A DNA stretch of 56,436 bases from an uncultured Myxococcales bacterium. Lineage in GTDB: Bacteria > Myxococcota_A > Polyangia > Polyangiales > Polyangiaceae. The DNA is taken from positions 1 to 56,436 of the forward strand of contig CALMUT010000170.1 in the NCBI GenBank assembly GCA_937872925.1, written 5' to 3'. Made by a program: the position numbers and the translations under genes. Below, in pieces: positions 1-7,860 of this stretch. The notes beneath the pieces are model-generated. The model ran no database searches and was not told the origin of the DNA. It was given only the letters and a program-made list of their open reading frames with translations. The stretch's first letter is position 1; each line of letters starts with the position of its first letter.

Positions 1-1394
1 TGGTCCATGTCGTGATGGGCGACGTGCATCAGGACATCGAGCAGGGTCTGCGGCCCATAGGCGGGGGGAACGCCGCCGCGCGACCACTGGTCGTCCTCCA
101 CCGCCCGGAACAGCGCGATGGTCCGCGCGCGGTCCATCTCCGCGCGGCGCGCGGCGGCGCTTGCGTTGCCCTCGCACTCGGCAATGAGCCGACTCAGGTA
201 CTCGCGTTCAAAAGCGCTCACTGCTTCTGCGCGCGCTAGCTTGTAGGGCTCGATGCGCGTGTCGTCCGTCCCTTGCGCAACCCCCGCCTGCATCGCTCCC
301 GCACTCGGTTCAAACCCCAGCGCAATGGCGTTCTCCACGTAGTTGCGCAGCTCTCGCGCGTTGCCCGCCCAATGCTGCCCAGAGAGCAGTGTCAGAAGCT
401 CCTCCGTGAGCCCCGGTGGATGCGGAGTACCGGCGACTTGTTCCGCGAAATGCCGCGCCAGCGCCGCCACGTCCTCCGGCCGCTCGCGCAGCGCGGGGAT
501 CACGACGCGGGATACAGCCAAACGAAAGTACAGATCGTTGCGAAAGCGCCCACTATTTGCATCCGCGCGCAAATCCCGGTGCGTCGCCGAAACCAAACGG
601 AAGTCCGCCTCCACATCGCGCTCGCCGCCCAGACGTCGGAAGCGTCGGCGCTCAAGCACGCCAAGCAGCGCAGGTTGCAGCTCCAGAGGCAGTTCGCCTA
701 TCTCATCCAAAAATAGCGTACCGCCATGGGCACGTTCGAAGGCGCCCGCATGGCGTTGCGCCGCGCCCGTGAACGCGCCGCGCTCGTGCCCAAACAATTC
801 AGACGCGATCAGCGTCGGCGGCAGCGCGCCGCAATCCACAACGACGAACGGCGCCTTGGCTCGCGGACTCGCTGTGTGGATCGCGGAGGCGACGACTTCT
901 TTGCCGGTGCCCGTCTCTCCCTCGATCAGAACAGAGACCATGGTTGGCGCAAGTTTGCCAATGGTGGCCACCACCCGTAGCATCGCCGGGCTCTTCGCGA
1001 TCAAGCCGGCGATGTCGGCTACCTCCAGCGAAGGCGTTGCCGCGCCAGCAACCACGTCGACTACAAGAACACATTCTCCCAAGCGAAGCTCCGCGCCCCG
1101 CGGCAGGACCGCAGCTTGGATTCTCGCCTGGTTGAAGAACGTCCCGTTCAGGCTTCCGAGATCCCGCACCAATACACCGCCCGGCGCTGGCCGCAGCTCG
1201 ATGTGATAGCGACTGACGGTGCGGTCCGAGAGCACGAGATCGTTGTCGACGGAGGAGCCCACCGACACGCTTCGATCCGCTCGCAGGGCCACCTCGGCAC
1301 CGGCATCCGCGCCAGTGACGACCCGGACCGCGTACGTTTCCTGTCCGGGCGCCCTGCCCTTCAGGATCGTGACGGTCTTGTCTTCGGCCACCAT
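1..1394 (-). CDS. FHA-domain sigma-54-dependent transcriptional activator (3' end outside window)
   Basis: Bacterial enhancer-binding protein that would activate sigma-54 promoters in response to a phospho-signal. Reading down from the ATG at 1394, an N-terminal FHA domain (about residues 20-110, with SLNGTF) replaces the usual receiver domain. An AAA+ domain follows with Walker A GETGTGKE (Lys about 165) and the sigma-54 contact loop GAFTGA (about 205-210), then DEIGELP and a C-terminal Fis-type helix (GNASAAARRAEMDR). The frame is open to base 1, so the 3' end is missing. The tail is odd: after MDR the usual short recognition helix is replaced by a sequence running at least 30 residues further. 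FHA domains bind phosphothreonine, so a Ser/Thr kinase is the likely input. It is divergent from the RCC1 lipoprotein at 1448. Confidence 0.9.
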   Translation of the reverse strand, partial: MVAEDKTVTILKGRAPGQETYAVRVVTGADAGAEVALRADRSVSVGSSVDNDLVLSDRTVSRYHIELRPAPGGVLVRDLGSLNGTFFNQARIQAAVLPRGAELRLGECVLVVDVVAGAATPSLEVADIAGLIAKSPAMLRVVATIGKLAPTMVSVLIEGETGTGKEVVASAIHTASPRAKAPFVVVDCGALPPTLIASELFGHERGAFTGAAQRHAGAFERAHGGTLFLDEIGELPLELQPALLGVLERRRFRRLGGERDVEADFRLVSATHRDLRADANSGRFRNDLYFRLAVSRVVIPALRERPEDVAALARHFAEQVAGTPHPPGLTEELLTLLSGQHWAGNARELRNYVENAIALGFEPSAGAMQAGVAQGTDDTRIEPYKLARAEAVSAFEREYLSRLIAECEGNASAAARRAEMDRARTIALFRAVEDDQWSRGGVPPAYGPQTLLDVLMHVAHHDMD

Positions 1395-1447
1395 TCGGAT
1401 TCATTACCCGAGTCGCGCCAAACGGCCAAGGCGACCGTACCGCGGCC

Positions 1448-2860
1448 GTGCTAAGCTCCGGCACTGTTGTGCCATTCAATGACGCGGTGAACTTCGCGGC
1501 GTGGTCGCTGGGAGCCATGCTCTTTGTGACGCCACTCGGCGGCTGCACGTCCAAGAGCAGCTCGAAGAACAACTCGGCCGGCGGTGCTGATGGCGGGCAA
1601 GACGCAAGCCCCGGCGGCGCAAGCGGGAGCGCGGGCACCTCCGGCTCCGGCGGCGCGAGTGGCAGCAGCGGCGCGAGTGGCAACAGCGGCGCGAGTGGCA
1701 GCAGCGGCGCGGGAGGCACCGCACTCGTGCTTGCCCCAAAGAGCGTGGCACTGGGTGCAGAACATGGTTGCGCAGTGCATCCGAATTCCGGTGTGGTGTG
1801 TTGGGGGGACAACGCGTTTGGAAACCTCGGTCGCGGTTTCATCAGCGGCGCAGAAGCCGGGGCTACTTTCGAGCTAGACAGCGCACCGGTACTCATGACC
1901 ACTGCGGGCCCGGCGTTGGGCAACGCCACAAGGGTAGCAGCGGGACTCGGGCATACCTGCGCGCTAACCGGGCCGGATATGTATTGCTGGGGCCGCAATT
2001 TGTCGAAGGAGTTGGGAGCAAATGCCGGCAACGTGGACAGCAGCAGTTTGCCGGTGCTCGTTTCGGCTAACGATAAAGTCGTTGATCTTGCCGCTGGCGA
2101 TCAGCACTCCTGTGCGGCCTTGGAAAAGGCTGGAATCAAGTGCTGGGGAGACTCCAGTGAATTCCAACTCGGGCCCGCCGGCGTGCCCCTGTCGACAAAG
2201 AAGATCTTTGCGATCGAGGCCGGCGGTAACGTCAGTTGTGCGATCACCGACGGAGCGCCACGAGAGCTGTATTGCTGGGGCTCGAACCAATTCTCGCAGC
2301 TGACCTCGAAAGAATCTGCGCCGAAGAGCATCAATCCCGTCAAGATCGACGCCGTGAGCGATCCCACGAAGGTTGCCGTCGGCACGACTCATGTTTGTGC
2401 GATCGATGGCAGTGGGGCGCTGTGGTGCTGGGGAAAGAACTTCGAGGGGCAGGTGGGCAACAACACGGGTGGCAACGGCCAGATCGTCAAGGACCCCGTC
2501 ATGGTCGTTGGCGCTGTCCAGGGCACGACTGCCCTGGACGTTGAGGCCGGGTTCAATCAGACCTGCGCGCTCGTAGACGCCGGGCAGCCCTTGCCGGCGG
2601 TCTATTGCTGGGGCGGTAACGTGAAAGCGCAGCTTGGCAAGGCCGGTCTCGCAGCCAATACACTTCCGCTGCTCGTGTCGGGGTTGGCAAGCGGCGGCTC
2701 GCCGGTCGTCGAGATCGCAACCCTCGGCAACATGACCGGCTGCGCGCGCAACGCAGTGGATGAGATCTACTGCTGGGGCGCGAATGCTTCCGGACAGACG
2801 GGAAGCGGAGCGGCGAGCGAGAAAGTGAACGGGCCAACCCTGGTGCCCAAGTTCCCGTAG
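1448..2860 (+). CDS. RCC1-like repeat lipoprotein
   Basis: Predicted outer-surface lipoprotein with a seven-bladed RCC1/BLIP-II-like propeller. The N-terminus has a hydrophobic stretch ending in a lipobox-like LGGC (Cys 33 from the GTG start). A Gly/Ala/Ser linker follows, then repeated units of the form HTCAL...YCWGxNxxGQLG to the end, with paired Cys in each blade. The start is uncertain: GTG 1448 gives the longest form, while GTG 1487 or ATG 1518 would give a more compact signal peptide and leave room for a divergent promoter. Blade sequences resemble those of the protein at 5783, so the two probably share a family. RCC1-like lipoproteins are common in myxobacteria; ligand and function are unknown. 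Confidence 0.85.
   Translation: MLSSGTVVPFNDAVNFAAWSLGAMLFVTPLGGCTSKSSSKNNSAGGADGGQDASPGGASGSAGTSGSGGASGSSGASGNSGASGSSGAGGTALVLAPKSVALGAEHGCAVHPNSGVVCWGDNAFGNLGRGFISGAEAGATFELDSAPVLMTTAGPALGNATRVAAGLGHTCALTGPDMYCWGRNLSKELGANAGNVDSSSLPVLVSANDKVVDLAAGDQHSCAALEKAGIKCWGDSSEFQLGPAGVPLSTKKIFAIEAGGNVSCAITDGAPRELYCWGSNQFSQLTSKESAPKSINPVKIDAVSDPTKVAVGTTHVCAIDGSGALWCWGKNFEGQVGNNTGGNGQIVKDPVMVVGAVQGTTALDVEAGFNQTCALVDAGQPLPAVYCWGGNVKAQLGKAGLAANTLPLLVSGLASGGSPVVEIATLGNMTGCARNAVDEIYCWGANASGQTGSGAASEKVNGPTLVPKFP
1652..1705 (+). repeat. three 18-bp tandem repeats in lipoprotein linker
   Basis: Three back-to-back 18-bp units, the middle one with a single base difference, each encoding Gly-Ala-Ser-Gly-(Ser/Asn)-Ser. 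They form the flexible linker between the lipid anchor and the RCC1 propeller. Near-identity at DNA level suggests recent slippage expansion, so linker length may vary between strains. Confidence 0.8.
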
Positions 2861-2879
2861 CGACTCCGGAGCTGCGCTT

Positions 2880-2895
2880 CCGGCCGAACGGCCGG
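2880..2895. terminator. possible hairpin terminator after RCC1 lipoprotein
   Basis: Perfect 6-bp inverted repeat CCGGCC/GGCCGG with a GAAC loop, 20 bp after the stop codon at 2860. No T-tract follows, so it is at best a weak or factor-assisted terminator. Confidence 0.35.
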
Positions 2896-2961
2896 CCCGT
2901 TAGCGCCTAAGTCGGCCAAGGTGGGGGAAGGTAGGTGCGCGTGGGGGCGTACCAGGCCGGC

Positions 2962-2966
2962 GGAGG
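2962..2966 (+). promoter_or_regulatory. Shine-Dalgarno GGAGG deciding the start at 2974
   Basis: GGAGG with a 7-nt spacer before ATG 2974. An in-frame GTG at 2935 lies upstream but has no comparable site, so 2974 is the preferred start. Confidence 0.75.
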
Positions 2967-2973
2967 CACTTGC

Positions 2974-5481
2974 ATGCAGTCAAACCCCTATACGGAAACG
3001 CCGAATTTTCCCAGCAGTCCACGGTCATCGCGTACAGGAGCGATGGATGGTATGCGGCCGGCGCCGGCTGAGAGCGAGGGAGTCGTGGCAGACGACGCAG
3101 GTGAATTCTGGTTTTGGGCAACAAGCGACGGTGCGTTGAAGACCGTCGATGGTCGTGAGCTGCTTGCCAGCTTGCGCAAAGGCGACGTTCCGTCGACCGC
3201 ACTGGTGTGGAAGCCGGGTTGGGGCGAGTGGCTGCGCGCTGCTGAAGTCAAGGAGCTCGAACCGTCGATTTCTCCGTCCGCGCGCCTCACCACGGCGACG
3301 CCGAAGCTGAGCCCCGACGCGACGCATCCGCCGCCCATCCCCAAGGGTAGCGGTCATCTCGCTCCCATCATTCCAGTGGCCTCCACGCCCATGAACGACA
3401 AACCCGTGACCCAGCTCCTAGTGGAGAGTGAAATCTCTGCAGAGGAATTGGAGCCCCTAAAGATCACCGCGCCGCCGCGCCCGAAGAGCAGCGCGCCCCC
3501 ACCACGTCCAGCCCGATCCTCAGGTCTGAAGGCGGCGCCGATCATCCCGGCAAAATCCACGGCGAAGAACGACAAGCCGGAAACCGTTGACATCCCCCTG
3601 GACGAGATCCACGTGGAAGCGGAGACCGAGCAAGTAGCGCCTCCTTCCGCGAACTGGAAAGAAGTGGCCGCGCCGAAGGTTGCGCACAAGCCGGAGCCCA
3701 CTCCGATCGTCCCGGTGGATTCCAATCCAAAGAACGATCCGCCAACCGGGCAGATCGACGCGGCAGAAATTGAGTTTGTCGAAGAAAAGAAGGCGACGCT
3801 TTCAGATCTCGAAGCTTCACTGCCGCCGAAGGCAGCCAAGCTCGGCAAGGCAACGATGCTCGGCATGCCAGCGGCCACTCCCGCTGCCGTCGCCGAAGCG
3901 CCCAAACCCAACTTCAAAGGCACCATGCTCGGCATGCCCGCGGCAGCTCCTGCCGCCGCGCCGGCCCCCGTGGCCGAAGCGCCCAAGCCCAATTTCAAAG
4001 GCACCATGCTCGGCATGCCGGCAGCGGCGCCCGCTGCCGCGCCCTTGCCGGTGGCACCCGTCGCAGCCGCTGACGAACCCGTTATCTCGGAGCGAGAGGC
4101 GGCCACCGTGCTGCGTGACGCCATCGTGCCTGTGTCGGACCCGGAAAACGAAGCGCCGACGATCGTCAAGGAGTCACCGCTGAACGCGCCCGAGCCCCTG
4201 CCCTCGTGGAGTGCGGAGGTCGACGCAGAAATGGTCGCGGCGCAGCAAGCCGCCGCGCTGCCGGTGCCCACGCCGCCCCCACCAGCGATGGCTCGTCAAA
4301 GCTACGAGTCGATCACGCCGCCCAAGAAGTCATCCATGGGTCTCTTGCTGGGTGGCATCGGCATGGTCGTCGTGCTCGGTGGCGCCACGCTTGCCGCAGG
4401 CCTGTTCTACTTCAAGCCCTGGGAGTCCGGCGACGTCGAAACCAAGAAGAGCGCCGCAGCAGCGCCCGCCGAATCCGTCACGCCGCCTGTGGCGGAAGCA
4501 AGCACTGCCGCGTGCACGGTCACCAAGAACAGCTACTTGGTATCCGACGCAGTTTACCTCGGGATCCCGCCCTATGTCGCTGCTGTAGCCGGTGGGGACA
4601 AGATCGCCGTTGGCTTCGCAGAGAGCACGTCAAGTGCCGTAGGCCTGACCATCAATCCGACGACCCTGGCGACCACTCAGATCATGAAACGGGACAGTGC
4701 ATCGCCCATCACGGGCGTGGTGCCAGTCTTCGACGGCGACAAGCTGTCTTTCGTCGTCGACACCGACACAAAACTCAAAGTCACCCACACGGTGGACGCC
4801 AAAGAACGCTTCACGATCGGCATGGGCCCCAAGGGCTACGCGCGCGCCGTCGGCACCGACGTACCGGAATTGCTTTGGTCCTTCAGCGCGGAAAAACTCA
4901 CGGAAGCCCGCGTCGCCAGCGTCGAGGGCGTTGGCCATGCAGTCACGTTCCGCAAAGGCGGCCGAGTCGGCGAAATTGCCCTGGGCTGGCTCAACCCCGA
5001 CGGCAGCAAGAAGACCGAACTCGGCAGCATCGACGCCGGGGGCCCCCGCGTGGGCACACCCACCATCGCCGCCAACGACAGCGATATCTTGGTCACCTTC
5101 GCGGCCCGGGCGGAAGACAGCGCGCCCTGGGGCGTTCGGTACGCGAAATCCGCACACGGCGAAGTGCCAAAGAGCTCCCGCGAGTTCGACATCCCGAGCG
5201 GTGGCCCAGGCAAAGAAGCTATTTCTCCGACCGCGACCGGGCTGTCCGGCAAACGCTGGCTGGTGCAGTGGACCGAGGGTCCCGCCGGTCAGCGCACCGT
5301 GCGCGCACAGACCTACGACGCCGAAATGAACCCACTGGGGGAAACGATCGCCGTGTCTGGTACCGACAAAGAAGCCGGGCAAGGCGTCGTGGCCGTGCAA
5401 GGCGAAAACGCGACGGCGTTCTACATGGTCAAGGCCGCGAGCGGCTACCAGATGTGGGCCAAGGCCCTCAGCTGCAAATAA
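2974..5481 (+). CDS. GYF_2-domain single-pass membrane protein with TMLGM motif repeats
   Basis: 835 residues, function unknown. Residues about 40-100 form a GYF_2-like domain (FWFWATSDG...VDGRELL...VWKPGWGEWL), a fold that usually binds proline-rich partners. Next is a long low-complexity Pro/Ala region with three copies of a P-I-(I/V)-P-x-x-S-x-x-x-N-D-x-P module (near residues 131, 189 and 244) and three TMLGM motifs (Thr 294, 317, 344). One membrane segment lies at about 455-480 (MGLLLGGIGMVVVLGGATLA). The remaining ~350 residues form a beta-rich, probably periplasmic domain with repeated strands, propeller-like. The topology implies a cytoplasmic GYF/linker part and an external sensor or scaffold part. 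ATG 2974 was chosen for its Shine-Dalgarno. It lies between two RCC1 lipoproteins on the same strand. Confidence 0.8.
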   Translation: MQSNPYTETPNFPSSPRSSRTGAMDGMRPAPAESEGVVADDAGEFWFWATSDGALKTVDGRELLASLRKGDVPSTALVWKPGWGEWLRAAEVKELEPSISPSARLTTATPKLSPDATHPPPIPKGSGHLAPIIPVASTPMNDKPVTQLLVESEISAEELEPLKITAPPRPKSSAPPPRPARSSGLKAAPIIPAKSTAKNDKPETVDIPLDEIHVEAETEQVAPPSANWKEVAAPKVAHKPEPTPIVPVDSNPKNDPPTGQIDAAEIEFVEEKKATLSDLEASLPPKAAKLGKATMLGMPAATPAAVAEAPKPNFKGTMLGMPAAAPAAAPAPVAEAPKPNFKGTMLGMPAAAPAAAPLPVAPVAAADEPVISEREAATVLRDAIVPVSDPENEAPTIVKESPLNAPEPLPSWSAEVDAEMVAAQQAAALPVPTPPPPAMARQSYESITPPKKSSMGLLLGGIGMVVVLGGATLAAGLFYFKPWESGDVETKKSAAAAPAESVTPPVAEASTAACTVTKNSYLVSDAVYLGIPPYVAAVAGGDKIAVGFAESTSSAVGLTINPTTLATTQIMKRDSASPITGVVPVFDGDKLSFVVDTDTKLKVTHTVDAKERFTIGMGPKGYARAVGTDVPELLWSFSAEKLTEARVASVEGVGHAVTFRKGGRVGEIALGWLNPDGSKKTELGSIDAGGPRVGTPTIAANDSDILVTFAARAEDSAPWGVRYAKSAHGEVPKSSREFDIPSGGPGKEAISPTATGLSGKRWLVQWTEGPAGQRTVRAQTYDAEMNPLGETIAVSGTDKEAGQGVVAVQGENATAFYMVKAASGYQMWAKALSCK
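3850..4021 (+). repeat. three TMLGM-coding repeats (23 and 27 codon spacing)
   Basis: The same 14 bases encoding the core MLGMP occur at 3856, 3925 and 4006. Around the last two copies a longer unit (EAPKPNFKGTMLGMPAA) repeats nearly perfectly at 81-bp spacing. The Thr preceding each Met-Leu-Gly is invariant. Confidence 0.85.
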
Positions 5482-5514
5482 CGCTTCGCCAACGACTTTG
5501 GGTTGCTTTGGGTC

Positions 5515-5539
5515 GTGGCCCAGCCGCGCGCGGGGCCAC
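5515..5539 (+). terminator. possible terminator hairpin after GYF_2 gene
   Basis: Inverted repeat GTGGCCC/GGGCCAC (7 bp) with an 11-nt GC-rich loop, 34 bp after the stop at 5481. No T-run follows, so it may need Rho or act only as an RNA-stabilising stem. Confidence 0.4.
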
Positions 5540-5747
5540 TCATCTAGAGCGGGGCCTCGCTTTCCGATCGCGCACACCACGCGGCGGCTTCGAACGCGGA
5601 GGTCCACGTGGCCATGGTGAAGACGCCGTTCCAGGCGTCGTGCGGGCTATCGGCAACCAGATGTGCTCCAGCAGGCGACATAGGTGGCACGCCGAGTCGG
5701 CCAATCCGACGAAATCATGCGGGGCGGTGTCCCAATTCTTTCCGGCC

Positions 5748-5757
5748 TGCTATAGAT
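5748..5757 (+). promoter_or_regulatory. extended -10-like element for RCC1 lipoprotein
   Basis: TGC-TATAGAT resembles a housekeeping extended -10 (TGnTATAAT) and stands out in GC-rich DNA. It is 26 bp before the ATG at 5783. No good -35 hexamer is visible. Confidence 0.35.
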
Positions 5758-5782
5758 CCGGCATTCTAAGCACTTCGATTCC

Positions 5783-7090
5783 ATGGCTTTTCTTGGGACT
5801 CTCATGCACACGACTCGTGCCCTCCGCCTCGGCGGACCAATTGCCGCGGCGCTGCTTTGCGCCTGCAGCGTGACCCATTCGTTGGACGACTTGGTGGGTA
5901 GCGCCGAAGGTGGCGCGGGCAGCGGAGGCGGCGCCGGAGCAGGTGGGCTTGCGGGCGCGGGCGGTGGGTCCGGCGGTATCCCCGGTGTGTCCGCAAAGGC
6001 GCCGCTGCGTCGCATCGCGGCGGGCGGAAGCCACGTGTGCATCGTGGACTCCACAGACCGGGTGTTTTGCTGGGGTTCCAACAGCAACGGTCAACTCGGC
6101 ACCGGTGGACCGCCCGACGGGGTGATCCGGCCAACGCAAGTTGGAACCGTCAACAATGTAGGCTTCATCATCGCCGGGAACTTTCATTCCTGCGCCTTCG
6201 GCCCCTCCGGCAGCTGGTGTTGGGGCAAGGGAACCCAGGGAGAACTAGGAGACGGCAAGCTGGCGAATAGTGGCCTTCCCGTCTCGATCGACCTGGGCAG
6301 CACCACGGGCATCAAAACCGCCGCAGCGGGCGCGTCGCACACCTGCGCCATCGTGGGAACCCCTCGAGACGTCTTGTGCTGGGGCAACAACACGAACTTC
6401 CAATCGTCGAGCACGGGAGCGCCCTCCAACGTGCCGCTCCCCACCAAAACTACGCAGAGCGGACAGTTCACTGTCGCAGGCGGCGCCGGTCACACCTGTA
6501 TCGCCGCGGCAGCAGGACGCGCCAAATGCTGGGGCGAGAACACCGAAGGCCAGCTGGGTGACGGGACACAGAGCAACGCCGTCACGCCTTTGGAAATCAG
6601 CCTGACCGCCGACGTGACCCAACTATCATCGCGCTCCAAACACACCTGCGCCATCGACAAGAGCGGCGAGCTGTACTGCTGGGGTTGGAACGCAACGGGA
6701 CAGGTCGGCAACGGCAAAACATCCGCGACGGAACCAACACCGACCAAAGTATTGCTCGGCGCCACGCCCATCAAGCCGATCCGGGTGTCGGCCGGCAACG
6801 ACCACACCTGCGCGGTACAGGCCGGCAAAGCCTACTGTTGGGGCGGCAATGCCAAGGGACAGCTAGGGACCGGCGACACCACGACGGCTACGTCTCCGAC
6901 TGAAGTCTCACTGCCTGCCGGCACCGTCGTATTCGACGTTGCCGCCGGTATTTCCTTCAGCTGCGCACTCACCTTGCCCCAAGGCAACTCTGAAGCCGAT
7001 TCCGTCTATTGCTGGGGCAACAATGCCTCCGGTCAGGTCGGAACGGCCGTGTCCGCGTCCGAGTTGACCCCGGTGAAGGTTGCCCTGTAG
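5783..7090 (+). CDS. RCC1-like repeat lipoprotein
   Basis: 435 residues, predicted outer-surface lipoprotein. It has a signal peptide with Arg residues, a hydrophobic core (LRLGGPIAAALLCAC) and a lipobox LCAC. A Gly-rich linker (about residues 38-70) leads into seven RCC1-like blades, each with HTCA and a YCWGxN...GQ(L/V)G signature and two Cys. ATG 5804 (MHTTRALRLGG) is an alternative start that keeps the signal peptide. It is similar in plan to the protein at 1448. It converges on the ABC exporter gene ending at 7108, with only 17 bp between. Probably a structural or ligand-binding surface protein; partner unknown. Confidence 0.85.
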   Translation: MAFLGTLMHTTRALRLGGPIAAALLCACSVTHSLDDLVGSAEGGAGSGGGAGAGGLAGAGGGSGGIPGVSAKAPLRRIAAGGSHVCIVDSTDRVFCWGSNSNGQLGTGGPPDGVIRPTQVGTVNNVGFIIAGNFHSCAFGPSGSWCWGKGTQGELGDGKLANSGLPVSIDLGSTTGIKTAAAGASHTCAIVGTPRDVLCWGNNTNFQSSSTGAPSNVPLPTKTTQSGQFTVAGGAGHTCIAAAAGRAKCWGENTEGQLGDGTQSNAVTPLEISLTADVTQLSSRSKHTCAIDKSGELYCWGWNATGQVGNGKTSATEPTPTKVLLGATPIKPIRVSAGNDHTCAVQAGKAYCWGGNAKGQLGTGDTTTATSPTEVSLPAGTVVFDVAAGISFSCALTLPQGNSEADSVYCWGNNASGQVGTAVSASELTPVKVAL

Positions 7091-7107
7091 GCGGCCGGGC
7101 GCGGACG

Positions 7108-7860
7108 TCAGTCCGTAGAATCGAGAAATGCCTGATACTCCGGCATGACTTCGCCCAAAGGACCGTCGGCTTCCAGACGGCCGGCGCGGATCCAAATACA
7201 ACGATCGCAAACTTTTTCGGCCATCGCCATGTCGTGAGTCACGAACAGAAGCGTTTTTCCGCTGAGCTGCAACTCCCGGAGACGGCTCAAGCATTTCTGC
7301 TGGAACGCTCCGTCGCCCACGGCGAGCACCTCGTCCACGAGTAGCACATCTGCGTCGACGTGCATCGCGACGCCGAATCCCAAGCGTGCCACCATACCGG
7401 TGGAGTAGTTGCGTACGGGCACATTCACGAAGTCTTTCAAGTCGGCGAAACTCAAGATCTCGTCGATACGACTCGCTGCTTCTTCCCTCCCGACTCCGAG
7501 CAAGCTGGCATTGATGTAGGCGTTTTCCGGAGCCGTCATGTCGGGTTCGAAACCAACCCCCAGGGCGAGCACTGGCGCCACGCGGCCCCGCACGGACACC
7601 CGGCCTTCGGAAGGCTGGCTCGCCCCGGCTGCCAGGGACAGCGTGGTGCTCTTTCCGCTACCGTTCGCCCCCAGGATGGCCACGGTTTCGCCCTCTTGGA
7701 TCTGAAAACTGACGTCACGCAGTGCCCAGAAGACGTCCTCGCCGTCTTGTTCCAGGGACCGACCCGGCCATAGATCGTGCAGCAGAAAGGATTTGAGATG
7801 CCGGCGGCGATAGGCTTTGCCTACCTTTTCGAAGCCGAGGCACATGGTGCCCTCAGACAT
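7108..7860 (-). CDS. wzt: ABC transporter ATP-binding protein, polysaccharide export (Wzt type)
   Basis: Cytoplasmic ATPase of an ABC-2 polysaccharide exporter. 250 residues with Walker A GANGSGKST (about 62-70), the variant signature YSTGM typical of the Wzt/KpsT/TagH group (classical exporters have LSGGQ), Walker B DVLLVDEV and the switch HD in VTHDM. It lacks the extra C-terminal carbohydrate-binding domain of long Wzt proteins, so export is probably not coupled to recognition of a terminal sugar. The ATG overlaps the 3' end of the permease gene by 8 bp (ATGTCTGA), so the two are translationally coupled. Substrate: presumably the glycan built by the surrounding genes (inference). Confidence 0.93.
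   Translation of the reverse strand: MSEGTMCLGFEKVGKAYRRRHLKSFLLHDLWPGRSLEQDGEDVFWALRDVSFQIQEGETVAILGANGSGKSTTLSLAAGASQPSEGRVSVRGRVAPVLALGVGFEPDMTAPENAYINASLLGVGREEAASRIDEILSFADLKDFVNVPVRNYSTGMVARLGFGVAMHVDADVLLVDEVLAVGDGAFQQKCLSRLRELQLSGKTLLFVTHDMAMAEKVCDRCIWIRAGRLEADGPLGEVMPEYQAFLDSTD

Larger units (their letters stand above)
5482..5782. other. 301-bp intergenic region
   Basis: No convincing gene. It holds a hairpin at 5515-5539 downstream of the GYF_2 gene and a TGCTATAGAT extended -10-like element at 5748-5757 upstream of the second RCC1 lipoprotein. Frames crossing the region lack recognisable motifs. Confidence 0.6.

Noticed and set aside
799..2031. Long - strand ORF (410 aa) over the regulator and RCC1 gene
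   Set aside because: Its sequence is Ala/Pro/Leu low-complexity in the part opposite the Gly/Ser linker and shifts to the wrong frame of the FHA-sigma54 gene; no domain is seen. Real genes are the regulator and the RCC1 lipoprotein.
3354..4271. 305-aa - strand ORF opposite the GYF_2 linker
   Set aside because: Low-complexity mirror of the Pro/Ala-rich coding region; no signal or domain.
4206..5873. 555-aa + strand ORF overlapping the GYF_2 gene
   Set aside because: Very Arg-rich shifted-frame reading of GC-rich DNA; no motif, whereas the main frame has GYF_2, TM and beta structure.
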